Assembly (NCBI GenBank): GCA_023397475.1
Contig: JAEWUD010000003.1
Location: 1-15,802 of the forward strand
DNA from: Bacillota bacterium
Lineage (GTDB): Bacteria; Bacillota; Clostridia; Saccharofermentanales; Saccharofermentanaceae
Length of the DNA: 15,802 bases
Direction of reading: 5' to 3'
The position numbers and the translations under genes were made by a program. Below the pieces are notes generated by a model. The model saw only the letters and a list, made by a program, of their open reading frames with translations. It had not been told where the DNA came from and searched no databases. How positions within the stretch are numbered: position 1 is the first letter of the stretch; each line of letters begins with the position of its first letter. Positions 6,461 through 14,368 of this stretch are shown here, piece by piece.

Positions 6461-6920
6461 GTTATCAATCAATAACAAACCTACTAAAACAGGGTCTAAG
6501 ACCATTTTAGTAGGTCGACCCTCCATGCGATATGCGTTTCTTATCAATGACAAACCTACTAAATCAGCCTCTGAAGGCATTTTAGTAGGTCGACTTGCTA
6601 TGCGGCGTTCGTTTCTTATCAATGACAAACCTACTAAATCAGCCTCTGAGGGCATTTTAGTAGGTCGACCTGCCATGCAGCACGCGTTTATTGTCAATGA
6701 CAAACTTACTCAATCGGCCTCAGAAGGCATTTTAGTAGGTCGACCTGCCATGCAGCACACGTTTATTGTCAATGACAAACCTACTCAATCGGCCTCTGAG
6801 GGCATTTTAGTAGGTCGACCTGCCATGCGACACGCGTTTCTTGTCAATGACAAACCTACTCAATCGAGTGTTTAGGGCAATTTAGTAGGTCGACCTGCCA
6901 TGCGGCCTGTGTTTCTTATC
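6461..6920 (+). repeat. Tandem 75-bp palindromic repeat, array B (6 units)
   Basis: Six units start exactly 75 bases apart; their palindromic parts begin at 6480, 6555, 6630, 6705, 6780 and 6855. Each unit is a 35-base palindrome (CCTACTAAA against TTTAGTAGG, with a second inner stem) plus a 40-base spacer. The spacer contains AGGTCGACCT at its left junction and TTGTCAATGACAA or TTATCAATGACAA at its right. Spacers are nearly identical between units, unlike CRISPR spacers. The last unit has a degenerate inner stem. Because 75 is a multiple of three, long open frames with 25-residue repeats run through on both strands. They lack ribosome-binding sites and I do not regard them as genes. The bases 6376-6460 before the array show nothing notable. 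Confidence 0.95.
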
Positions 6921-6998
6921 ATTTTGAGATTATTCTCTTATCTCGCTGCTTATCAATTAGATGTGTTGCGATGCCGAAACCGTAATCTTCCTCTCCTG

Positions 6999-7007
6999 TG
7001 CTATGAT
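6999..7007 (+). promoter_or_regulatory. Extended -10 promoter element of the flavin oxidoreductase gene
   Basis: TG-C-TATGAT is an extended -10 box; no good -35 box is seen 16-18 bases upstream. The same TGCTATGAT occurs ahead of the surface protein gene at 10267-10275. Transcription would start near 7014, giving a leader of about 100 bases. Confidence 0.45.
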
Positions 7008-7114
7008 GAAATTGGATGGTTTGTATCTAAGACCATGCCACGCACATAACATCGATTAATGAACCGCGGCTGGGTCTCATCGCGATGCTTTTCGCGAAAT
7101 AAGGAGAAAACAAT

Positions 7115-8113
7115 ATGTTGAACATTCTGTCAGAGCCAATCACTATCCATAATGTCGATTTGAAGAATCGCCTTGTCCTGCCGCCGATGGCCACGGGAAA
7201 AGCAGATCATGGAGAAGTCTCCGCGTCGATCCTCGCGTATTATGGGGAAAAGTCGCGCGGAGGTCATATCGGGCTTGTCATCACGGAGCACATGTATGTG
7301 AGTGATGAGGGGATAGCGCACGGTGGACAGATGTCCATCGCGCACGACGAAAATGTCGAGGGTTTGCGAAGTCTTGCCGGTCAGATACAGGCAAACGGAT
7401 GTAAGGTCGTCGCCCAGATTAACCACGCAGGACGCGCGGCGGATTCCAAATTGACGGGGGAGCCGGTGCTCTATGTCAGTTTGCCTGTCGATGGGTCTCC
7501 GGAAGCGGTTCCGGGTTTGTCACCGAAGGAAATCGATCAAGAAGATATCGACCGCATTACCGCTTGCTTTTCGAGTGCAGCTCTGAGGGCGAAGAACGCC
7601 GGCTTCGACGGCGTGGAAATCCATTCTGCACACGGCTATCTGTTGACGCAGTTCTATTCGCCGCTCTCGAACCAGCGTACAGACGCCTACGGAGGTTCTT
7701 TGGAGGCTCGCATCCGCATCCATCTGGAGATTATCCGGGCGGTACGGATGGCCGTCGGTCCCGATTATCTCGTGGCGCTTCGCCTCGGGGCATCCGATTA
7801 TCAGGAGGGCGGGATTACGATTGAGGACAGTCTGTTTGCGGCGAAGGCATTCGAAGAGGCCGGCGTCGATCTGTTGGATATCAGCGGCGGTTTCTGCGGC
7901 TATACGAGACCGGGTCATCATGAGCAGGGACATTTCGCGGAGCTGTCCGAGGCGATCAGAAAGGTTGTCAGAATTCCCGTAATTCTGACCGGTGGCATCG
8001 TCGATTCCAAGGTGGCTGATGATCTTCTGGCGGCCGGGAAAGCCGATCTGGTTGGGGTCGGGCGAGCGATCTTGAAGGACTCGGACTGGGCGCGAAAAGC
8101 ATTTGAGGAGTAG
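7115..8113 (+). CDS. NADH:flavin oxidoreductase, Old Yellow Enzyme family
   Basis: A 332-residue FMN-dependent oxidoreductase of the OYE family, which usually reduces activated C=C bonds with NAD(P)H. The TIM-barrel motifs are in order: NRLVLPPMAT (18-27), QINHAGR (101-107), and GVEIHSAHGYLLTQFYSPLS (166-185) with the substrate/FMN histidines His170 and His173. RTDAYGGSLEAR (188-199) follows. Near the C terminus come LTGGI (291-295) and GVGRAILKD, which bind the FMN phosphate. The protein ends after the barrel: there is no 4Fe-4S/pyridine nucleotide domain, so it belongs to the short single-domain class. The start is firm, with AAGGAG 8 bases before ATG. Substrate unknown. It converges with the M28 peptidase gene across a shared terminator. 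Confidence 0.93.
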   Translation: MLNILSEPITIHNVDLKNRLVLPPMATGKADHGEVSASILAYYGEKSRGGHIGLVITEHMYVSDEGIAHGGQMSIAHDENVEGLRSLAGQIQANGCKVVAQINHAGRAADSKLTGEPVLYVSLPVDGSPEAVPGLSPKEIDQEDIDRITACFSSAALRAKNAGFDGVEIHSAHGYLLTQFYSPLSNQRTDAYGGSLEARIRIHLEIIRAVRMAVGPDYLVALRLGASDYQEGGITIEDSLFAAKAFEEAGVDLLDISGGFCGYTRPGHHEQGHFAELSEAIRKVVRIPVILTGGIVDSKVADDLLAAGKADLVGVGRAILKDSDWARKAFEE

Positions 8114-8219
8114 TTCATAGAGTAAAATGAACTTCGTATAGGAGAGGGCAGGGCGAGGACGGCGAGAAGACTCATAAGCTACAATGCATAACCCATATTC
8201 ATTCCTCAAATACAAACAA

Positions 8220-8263
8220 CCCGTTGAGATCTTGCTGCTAAAATTGCAGTGCTTCTCAACGGG
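8220..8263. terminator. Bidirectional hairpin terminator
   Basis: Perfect 10-bp arms CCCGTTGAGA (8220-8229) and TCTCAACGGG (8254-8263), with a possible inner CTGC/GCAG. On the minus strand it is followed by GTTGTTTGTATTTG, on the plus strand by CTGTTCTTATT. It lies between the converging flavin oxidoreductase and M28 peptidase genes and can end both transcripts. Confidence 0.8.
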
Positions 8264-8330
8264 CTGTTCTTATTATGCAGTAATTGGTGGATTCATCCAG
8301 GTGCTTTTCGCGCGATTAGATCGAGTTATC

Positions 8331-10007
8331 TCACATAGCGTCAGTATTCCGGGCGCTTGCATCGGCAACTGGCGTATTTGCCGTTGCCGGTGCATCATTA
8401 CCCGCGTTCCAAAGCAGGCGAACGACAGGGATCAGCACGGTCAGATGGATTAGTAGGACGGCGACCAGAACCGGCGCGCAGCCGACCGTGAGAGAGAGGA
8501 AGAAGACCTTGAGAATCGGTACGATCAGAAGAAGGCAGATCAGCGAAGTTGTCGCGTAGGCAAGGTACTTCATGATCTTGTTCTTCTGAATCGAGGCGGC
8601 AAGGGAGACGATTCCCAGAAGAGCCGGGAAGAAGAACAGGAACGATACGCCGGGCATCAGAAAGCCGGTGAGAATTGCGAGGGACAATTGGAAGGCGATG
8701 CCGAAGAAGAGGAAGGTGCGTTGCTTTTCGAGAGAATTCGAGAGGCGCGTGTAGATGGCGAGGACTCCGGCGGTGATCGCGAGAAGGAAGAGAAGCGTCG
8801 TCCACTCGGAGCCGTTCACGACGACGTAGGTCGGGAAGTACATCACGCCGCCGATAACAGCTGTGAGTACGGCGAAGCCGACGGACAGAAGGACAGCGCC
8901 GAGGAAGATTCCGACAAACAGAAGGAGCTTGCGGATGGCCTTCCGGAAATCCATATGGTGGCCGCGCAACAGGAGAAAGGTCACTGCGATCAGCAGTGCG
9001 AGGGTTACGAAGTGCAGCACGTTGGCGGCTGTTCCGGTATAACTTACGAAAACATTCGGGAGCAGCGTGAAGAAGATGCTTCCTTCGTCCGCGTCGAAGA
9101 AGTTGATGTCGCTGTACTTCGCGTCACGGGTAAAGGCGTCGACAAGCGGAACGATCTGTTCGCCGTAATGCTGGATCGAGGAGGCGTTCAGTTCGTTATA
9201 GTTATCAAGTGACGTATGGTAGTGTTCGATTCCTTCGACTACGGCGAAGTTCACGCCGTTCATTCCGTTTTCGCGAAAAAGAGTGAAATCGGTGTCGTTG
9301 GGCATGACCTGATAGATCGCTGTCGCAAGGCTGTAAGAGACGGGCAGGTTCGCCTGTCGGTAGAAATCGATCACCTTCTTGTTGTTCGGGGAGGTCTCGA
9401 ACATGATCGCCGGGCCGCTGACACCTCTGGCCTCGACGTTGATGACGAATCCGACCTTGCTCATCAGATCCTTCTCTTCGACAACGGCAGCCGCTCCGTC
9501 CATCCCCATTTCTTCGGCGTCGGTGAAAAGAAAATAGATTGTGTTCTCAAGTTGCTGATCTTTGTAGAGATCGGCGATTTCGAGCATGGTTCCCAAGGCA
9601 TACCCGTCATCGGCGGCACCGTAGGATTCCGGCACCGAATCGTAATGTCCGACGATCATAATCGCCGTGTCGCTCTTACCGGGGATGATGCCGAGGAGAT
9701 TTCTAATCTCGCCCGTCTTGGTGGCGAAGGTCGAGATCGGATAATTGTACTCGCGGACATTCGCCGCGCCGAGCATGGTGGTCAAGGTGTCCTTGATGTA
9801 CAGACGTACATCCTCGTGCGCATCCGCGTCGAAAACCGAGTGCGGTGCTTCGGAGATCTCCTTGATGTATGTAAGGGCGCGTTCGCTCGAGAAGTGCTGC
9901 GGAGACGAGGATGGAGAAGGCGTATAGAGAACAAATAGGGAAAGGATGACGGAGACGATGAGAATGATGACGGCGAACATCTTTGTTGCGAATGCGGACT
10001 TCTGCAT
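8331..10007 (-). CDS. Membrane-bound M28-family zinc metallopeptidase
   Basis: A 558-residue protein with an N-terminal membrane segment (about 8-28), an extracytoplasmic M28 peptidase domain (about 40-300) and roughly eight further hydrophobic segments to the C terminus. The di-zinc site is complete by motif: GHYDS (His121, Asp123), AADDG (bridging Asp133), DAEE (catalytic Glu165 and ligand Glu166), NVEARG (Glu192) and HYHTSLDN (His264). M28 enzymes are mostly aminopeptidases. The polytopic tail recalls the eukaryotic vacuolar/ER members (Pff1/Fxna type), but the substrate is unknown. The start is firm: GGAGG lies a few bases before ATG 10007. Expressed alone, divergent from the surface protein gene. 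A relic of its 3' end sits at 1712-1971. Confidence 0.92.
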   Translation of the reverse strand: MQKSAFATKMFAVIILIVSVILSLFVLYTPSPSSSPQHFSSERALTYIKEISEAPHSVFDADAHEDVRLYIKDTLTTMLGAANVREYNYPISTFATKTGEIRNLLGIIPGKSDTAIMIVGHYDSVPESYGAADDGYALGTMLEIADLYKDQQLENTIYFLFTDAEEMGMDGAAAVVEEKDLMSKVGFVINVEARGVSGPAIMFETSPNNKKVIDFYRQANLPVSYSLATAIYQVMPNDTDFTLFRENGMNGVNFAVVEGIEHYHTSLDNYNELNASSIQHYGEQIVPLVDAFTRDAKYSDINFFDADEGSIFFTLLPNVFVSYTGTAANVLHFVTLALLIAVTFLLLRGHHMDFRKAIRKLLLFVGIFLGAVLLSVGFAVLTAVIGGVMYFPTYVVVNGSEWTTLLFLLAITAGVLAIYTRLSNSLEKQRTFLFFGIAFQLSLAILTGFLMPGVSFLFFFPALLGIVSLAASIQKNKIMKYLAYATTSLICLLLIVPILKVFFLSLTVGCAPVLVAVLLIHLTVLIPVVRLLWNAGNDAPATANTPVADASARNTDAM

Positions 10008-10046
10008 GATACCTCCAGGGGGACGGTAGATTTGACAAATCGCGGT

Positions 10047-10074
10047 TTTTTCACGAATCGGGATTCGCGAAAAA
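10047..10074. repeat. Inverted repeat in the M28/surface-protein divergent region
   Basis: TTTTTCACGAATC (10047-10059) faces GATTCGCGAAAAA (10062-10074), with one mismatch. It lies 40-67 bases upstream of the M28 start, in its likely leader or promoter. It could be an operator or a leader hairpin. The right arm contains CGCGAAAA, the octamer over-represented in this window. Confidence 0.55.
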
Positions 10075-10246
10075 CTCGTTCACATCGAATTCTGAGGCGT
10101 GGACCTTAAGGCATAGAGAATCAAATCTTATTGTTATATTAACACCCGTTGAAGGATGTGCGAGCGAGAAAAATGGATGCATCGTGCGAAGCGGCGATTT
10201 TCGCTTGTTCGAGAGAGAAATTATTGATTTACGCCGACTATTTTAC

Positions 10247-10275
10247 TTTATAAATTCCGCCTCCTCTGCTATGAT
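10247..10275 (+). promoter_or_regulatory. Promoter of the surface protein gene
   Basis: TTTATA (10247-10252), a 17-base spacer and TATGAT (10270-10275), with an extended -10 TGC directly before it. Transcription would start near 10282, giving a 37-base leader that includes AAGGAG ahead of ATG 10319. Confidence 0.55.
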
Positions 10276-10318
10276 AATCCTGTTATGACAACTTGATGAC
10301 AGCCATAAGGAGACAACG

Positions 10319-12592
10319 ATGAAACGCATAAAGAAAATTTTGGTTTCCCTGCTATGTGTCGCCATGATTTCCGCAAATTTCGCGTCGGACGTTGTGTTTG
10401 CCGCGACAACGGGTTCCCTGTCCGAAGACTTTGTAGATGTCACTACTCTTGTCGGCGCCGGCTGGGTGATGGACAACAACAGTTCATCGACCGGATCCAC
10501 GGGCTGGTTTCAAGGCAACTCCGCGGAAGTTTTCGCGAGCGTTGACAACGATACCAGCTATATCGCGGCAAATTTCAACAATGTCGCAGGATCCGGCACG
10601 ATCAGCAATTTCCTGATTACGCCGGAACTCTCCCTCAGTAACGGATCTGTTCTTACCTTCTACACGAGAAAACCAAGTGGCGTTTACGATTACCCGGATC
10701 GTTTGGAAGTGCGTATGAGCACGAACGGCAGCAGCGTGAATACCGGTGCTACGGCATCGAGCGTCGGAGACTTCACGACACTTCTTCTTTCGGTGAATCC
10801 CACCTTGATCTCAGACGTTTATCCCAAGACATGGACACAATATACTGTTACAATCTCGGGCCTGAACTCTGCCGTTACCGGACGTATCGCTTTCCGTTAT
10901 TATGTTACCAATGGCGGAACGGGCAACAACAGTGATTTAATCGGTATCGATACCGTTCGTTACCAGCAGAAAATCATGATCGGAACCGACGTGAATGATG
11001 CTGCAGGCGGCACCGCAACGGGAGCCGCAACGTTCCTGCCGGGCGCACAAGCTACCGTACAGGCGACGGCCAACACCGGATATCGTTTCCTGAACTGGAC
11101 GAATGAGAACGATACGATTGTGTCGATAAGTTCCACCTATTCCTTTGCTGTGAACGAGCCGGCGAAGTTGACCGCAAATTTCGAACGGATCACCGGCACG
11201 CTCGATCTGCCCCTGTCACCGGCGGCTGCGATCACCGAAGGGGCGGCCTACAGTGTTGACGGCGGCACGACATGGATTACGGATTCATCGCGAAAACTCG
11301 TACCGGGTGAGTACACGATCACCTATAAAGACATCTCCGGGTGGATTACGCCGGATACTCGTACGGGCGTCGTGATTACAGCGGACACGACAACATCGGT
11401 AAATGCCGAGTATCTACTGCCCGTATCTTTCTATCTGTATGACGGAGCTCCCGAGCCCGCACTTTCGACACAAGCGATCTCATACGGTCAACCCGCAGTC
11501 GCTCCGACCGTACCCGAACGTCCGGGATATACATTTGTCGACTGGGACAGAGACTTCACGTCGGTGGAATCCGCGCTTGCGGTACACGGCCTGTGGTCGA
11601 TCCACGGTGTCTCGGCGATTCCGTGTGATGTGGCCTTCGACGGTTCTGAGCATGATCTCATTACGGTCAGCGGAACATTGCCGGGGGATCTTGTCACCTA
11701 TGGCGTGGGCGGAAGCTTCTCCTCGAGCATTCCTACCGCTACAAATGCCGGTTCTACGGCCATAACCGTCCGCGTTGAGCGTTCGGGAACCGCCACCTGG
11801 GAACAGAATTATACCGCGGTCATTAATCCCGCCCCGAGCGATGTCGCCATCACACAAGACCTCTCAAAAACATTCAACGGTGTTCCTGTCGCGGCTCCGA
11901 CGGTGACATGGAATGGTGACGGAAATGTATCCATCACATGGTATGAAGATGCATCCGGTGCGCCCGGAACGCAACTGCAAGCTCCGCCGTCCGCCGTCGG
12001 CAAGTACTGGGTAAGAGCCGATGTGGCTGCGACACAAAATTACGACGCTTCACTCACGGCAAGATCCTTCACGATCGCTGCCGCGCCGACGCCAACCCCA
12101 ACAGCGACACCTACGCCTACCGCGACTCCGACGCCTACTCCTACGACAACTCCGGCGCCAACGGCGACACCGGCACCTACGGCTTCGCCGACTCCGGCTC
12201 CGACATCTGCGCCGAAGCCGACAGTAACTCCGACGCCGAAACCATCCGCGACACCTACCGTCACACCTAAGCCGACTTCCGTTCCGACGGCAACACCTAC
12301 TCCGGCGCCAGTCGAGACGACGGTTCCGGCGACAGAAGCGACTCAGTCGCCGTCAGCGACGCCTGTACCGAGCGCAGAACCGACGCAAGAGACCACCGTC
12401 GCTCCGGAGACGCTGCCGACCATCGAGCCGACACAGAATGGCACAGAAGGTCAAAATGTTAGTTCCTCTGCGGTACTATCAAACAACTCTCTGTTGTGGA
12501 TCATTATCGGAAGCATTCTGATTTTGGTACTATTTCTGACGGTAATTTTCACAGTTCGTCGGATGACGAAGGGAAAACCGACACGTAAATAA
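10319..12592 (+). CDS. Secreted multidomain surface protein with Pro/Thr stalk and C-terminal anchor
   Basis: A 757-residue protein. Residues 1-28 form a Sec signal peptide ending VVFA. Residues about 34-215 look like a choice-of-anchor J (cleaved-adhesin type) jelly-roll domain, beginning LSEDFVD and including GWFQGN and the FLITPELSL strand. Then come a bacterial repeat domain (ATANTGYRFLNWTNENDTIV, 252-271), an InlB-type repeat (VPERPGYTFVDWDRDF) and MBG/YDG-like beta domains to about 590. A Pro/Thr/Ala-rich stalk follows to about 710. A membrane helix (about 725-746) and a basic tail, RRMTKGKPTRK, finish the protein; there is no LPxTG signal. It is therefore presented on the surface by a transmembrane anchor. 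The start is firm (AAGGAG, then ATG). Adhesion or carbohydrate binding is plausible but not shown. Confidence 0.85.
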   Translation: MKRIKKILVSLLCVAMISANFASDVVFAATTGSLSEDFVDVTTLVGAGWVMDNNSSSTGSTGWFQGNSAEVFASVDNDTSYIAANFNNVAGSGTISNFLITPELSLSNGSVLTFYTRKPSGVYDYPDRLEVRMSTNGSSVNTGATASSVGDFTTLLLSVNPTLISDVYPKTWTQYTVTISGLNSAVTGRIAFRYYVTNGGTGNNSDLIGIDTVRYQQKIMIGTDVNDAAGGTATGAATFLPGAQATVQATANTGYRFLNWTNENDTIVSISSTYSFAVNEPAKLTANFERITGTLDLPLSPAAAITEGAAYSVDGGTTWITDSSRKLVPGEYTITYKDISGWITPDTRTGVVITADTTTSVNAEYLLPVSFYLYDGAPEPALSTQAISYGQPAVAPTVPERPGYTFVDWDRDFTSVESALAVHGLWSIHGVSAIPCDVAFDGSEHDLITVSGTLPGDLVTYGVGGSFSSSIPTATNAGSTAITVRVERSGTATWEQNYTAVINPAPSDVAITQDLSKTFNGVPVAAPTVTWNGDGNVSITWYEDASGAPGTQLQAPPSAVGKYWVRADVAATQNYDASLTARSFTIAAAPTPTPTATPTPTATPTPTPTTTPAPTATPAPTASPTPAPTSAPKPTVTPTPKPSATPTVTPKPTSVPTATPTPAPVETTVPATEATQSPSATPVPSAEPTQETTVAPETLPTIEPTQNGTEGQNVSSSAVLSNNSLLWIIIGSILILVLFLTVIFTVRRMTKGKPTRK
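12087..12440 (+). repeat. Low-complexity Pro/Thr-coding repeat (stalk)
   Basis: Short imperfect repeats of codons for Pro, Thr and Ala (PTPTATPTPTATPTP and similar), with CCG/CCT/ACT/ACG alternating. It encodes the extended stalk of the surface protein. Such tracts expand and contract easily, so its length may vary between strains. Confidence 0.85.
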
Positions 12593-12619
12593 ACATCTAT
12601 GGTAGATAAGTGATCGAGG

Positions 12620-12661
12620 GGCTGTCTCAAATGACTTGAAAGAGAGTCGGATGGGGCAGCC
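12620..12661 (+). terminator. Hairpin terminator after the surface protein gene
   Basis: GGCTGTCTC (12620-12628) pairs with GGGGCAGCC (12653-12661) through G-C, A-U and G-U pairs. An inner GACT/AGTC extends the stem, and TTTATCTATC follows. It sits 28 bases after the stop codon of the surface protein gene. Confidence 0.7.
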
Positions 12662-12785
12662 TTTATCTATCATGCGGAAACGCAGGTTACAGCGGTTCTT
12701 ACATTATGGGCGCCGTGGACAACTTTTGTTGGTCAATGTTTGCTTATGAACTTTCGAGGAAGCTAAACTCTAGTAATGAATGGAT

Positions 12786-12826
12786 TTGTGGACTAAAACG
12801 GTCATTCAAGGCACTTTTGTCCACAA
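12786..12826. repeat. Hairpin-forming inverted repeat in the 12.6-13.0 kb gap
   Basis: TTGTGGAC (12786-12793) pairs with GTCCACAA (12819-12826). The stem extends by AAAA (12795-12798) against TTTT (12815-12818) with one bulged T. A related GTGGACAA occurs upstream at about 12716. No U-run follows. The rest of the 12593-12996 gap holds the terminator before it, the promoter after it and nothing else I can identify. Confidence 0.6.
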
Positions 12827-12895
12827 GAAGCACCCCGCCGGCCCTCGCGAAAACAACATGATACCTCGGTTACACTTTTTGATATCTATACGATG

Positions 12896-12901
12896 TATAA
12901 T
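12896..12901 (+). promoter_or_regulatory. -10 box of the dehydrogenase operon
   Basis: A perfect TATAAT. The -35 is unclear: TTACAC lies 20 bases upstream and nothing better is found at 17. Transcription from about 12907 would leave no leader for an ATG at 12910, which supports the downstream TTG start at 12997. Confidence 0.4.
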
Positions 12902-12996
12902 GAAAACAGATGATTGATTATAAATGTTTGATCGTCTATCCTGTGTTTTTTGAAGTAGCCAACGCTCACCCTGTTATGGTAAGTGAGGTGATTCTT

Positions 12997-14352
12997 TTGA
13001 AAAATTACGCAAATCGTTTTGGATTCCTTCGCGTGTTTGTTGTCTTGCTGATCGTGTTATCATTGGCTTCCTGCAGTTCGGGTATTGTAACACCAGACAG
13101 TGCTTCAGAGATGACATCGGTTTTTACTAACATTTCTGTGCAAGCACCGATTAGCGATGTTCCTACAAGTGCATCGATGGAGACCACTGCTGTTATCCCG
13201 ACACCGACCCCGATCGACTTGGACTTTGGTCCGCCGTTCGAGACAAATCCTGCGAACACAATCTATCTGCCGGTTTCGGCTGACCAGACGCGGGCTCCGA
13301 GTGTGATCACGCAGGCGGAGTATTCGGTTACGATTTTGACCGAAGAACTCGCGAGTCCGTGGGCGGTTACAACTTTGCCGGACGGACGTTTCGTGATTAC
13401 GGAGAAGGGCGGTAGTCTTCGCATCATGACGGCGGACGGGACGCTCGGCGCTCCGATCGGCGGCTTCCCCAAGGTCGATGACCGGGCGCAAGGGGGGCTG
13501 CTTGACGTGGCCCCGGCGCCGGATTTCGAGACGAGTCGGTTGTTGTTTTTTACGCTTGCTGAGTGGACGGATGCCGGGTCTTTGACCGCGGTCGGTCGCG
13601 GGCGTCTTTCCGAGGATGAGACTGCTATTGAAGACTTCACCATTATTTGGCGCGCGATTCCGTATTACGATAACAGCGCACACTTCGGAAGCCGGCTGGC
13701 TTTTGACGCACAGGGGAATCTTTTCGTGACAACGGGGGAACGGTCGGATCTTGGGACAAGGCCGAACGCTCAGCTTCTCGATAACGGCTATGGTAAGGTC
13801 GTACATATTACTCCGGATGGCGACCCGGTAGCTGACAATCCTTTTCTCGGACAGGAAGGCGCGCTGCCGGAGATCTACTCGTATGGTCATCGAAATGTCC
13901 AGGGATTGGTGATTGATCCGCAAACCGGTGAGATCTGGATCAGCGAGATGGGGCCGCGCGGCGGAGATGAATTGAACCTTATCAAATCTGGCGGCAATTA
14001 TGGCTGGCCGGTGATCAGTTACGGCATCGAGTATTCCGGCGATCCAATTCCCGGCGGCATTACGGTTATGGAAGGGATGGAGCAGCCGGTGTACTATTGG
14101 GATCCGGTGTTGGCTCCGAGCGGGATGACTTTCTATACGTCGGATGCGATTCCGGAGTGGCAAGGGAATCTTTTCATCAGCGGGCTGGCAAGTCTTCGGA
14201 TCTCTCGACTTATTCTGGAGGACGGGCGTGTCATCGCGGAGGAATGGCTCCTGGAAGAAGAACAACAACGTTTTCGCGATGTTTGTGAAGGAGAGGATGG
14301 CGCTCTCTATGCGGTCACGGACAGCGGGCGAATGTACAGGATCGGAGTGTAG
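12997..14352 (+). CDS. Lipoprotein PQQ-dependent aldose sugar dehydrogenase (YliI-like)
   Basis: A 451-residue member of the glucose/sorbosone dehydrogenase family, closest in motif order to the E. coli soluble aldose dehydrogenase YliI, which oxidises aldoses with PQQ. The beta-propeller blades show SPWAV, EKGGSLRIM, QGGLLDVAPAPDF, AHFGSRLAFD (with the conserved active-site His), YGHRNVQG, EMGPRGGDELN and NYGWPVISYGIEYSG. I chose the TTG at 12997 because GAGGTG lies six bases upstream. The protein then starts MKNYANRF and runs through a hydrophobic stretch to the lipobox LASC (Cys26), so it is a lipoprotein on the outer face of the membrane. A Pro/Thr-rich linker precedes the propeller. Upstream ATGs at 12910 and 12976 lack ribosome-binding sites. 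PQQ dependence is inferred from the family; no PQQ synthesis genes are in view. Confidence 0.85.
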   Translation: MKNYANRFGFLRVFVVLLIVLSLASCSSGIVTPDSASEMTSVFTNISVQAPISDVPTSASMETTAVIPTPTPIDLDFGPPFETNPANTIYLPVSADQTRAPSVITQAEYSVTILTEELASPWAVTTLPDGRFVITEKGGSLRIMTADGTLGAPIGGFPKVDDRAQGGLLDVAPAPDFETSRLLFFTLAEWTDAGSLTAVGRGRLSEDETAIEDFTIIWRAIPYYDNSAHFGSRLAFDAQGNLFVTTGERSDLGTRPNAQLLDNGYGKVVHITPDGDPVADNPFLGQEGALPEIYSYGHRNVQGLVIDPQTGEIWISEMGPRGGDELNLIKSGGNYGWPVISYGIEYSGDPIPGGITVMEGMEQPVYYWDPVLAPSGMTFYTSDAIPEWQGNLFISGLASLRISRLILEDGRVIAEEWLLEEEQQRFRDVCEGEDGALYAVTDSGRMYRIGV

Positions 14353-14368
14353 ATATGAGGAGGCAACT

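Noticed and set aside
6395..6875. Open frames encoding 25-residue repeats across array B on both strands
   Set aside because: They exist because 75 is a multiple of three. There is no ribosome-binding site, the palindromes explain the sequence, and both strands are open at once.
6461..6920. CRISPR array (35-bp palindromic repeats with 40-bp spacers)
   Set aside because: The spacers are nearly identical between units, there are no cas genes, and the period is exact; it is a tandem repeat.
12786..12830. DnaA boxes / replication origin (TTGTCCACA-like words)
   Set aside because: Only two diverged copies lie in a hairpin, each with a mismatch to the consensus, and there is no dnaA or dnaN gene or AT-rich unwinding region.
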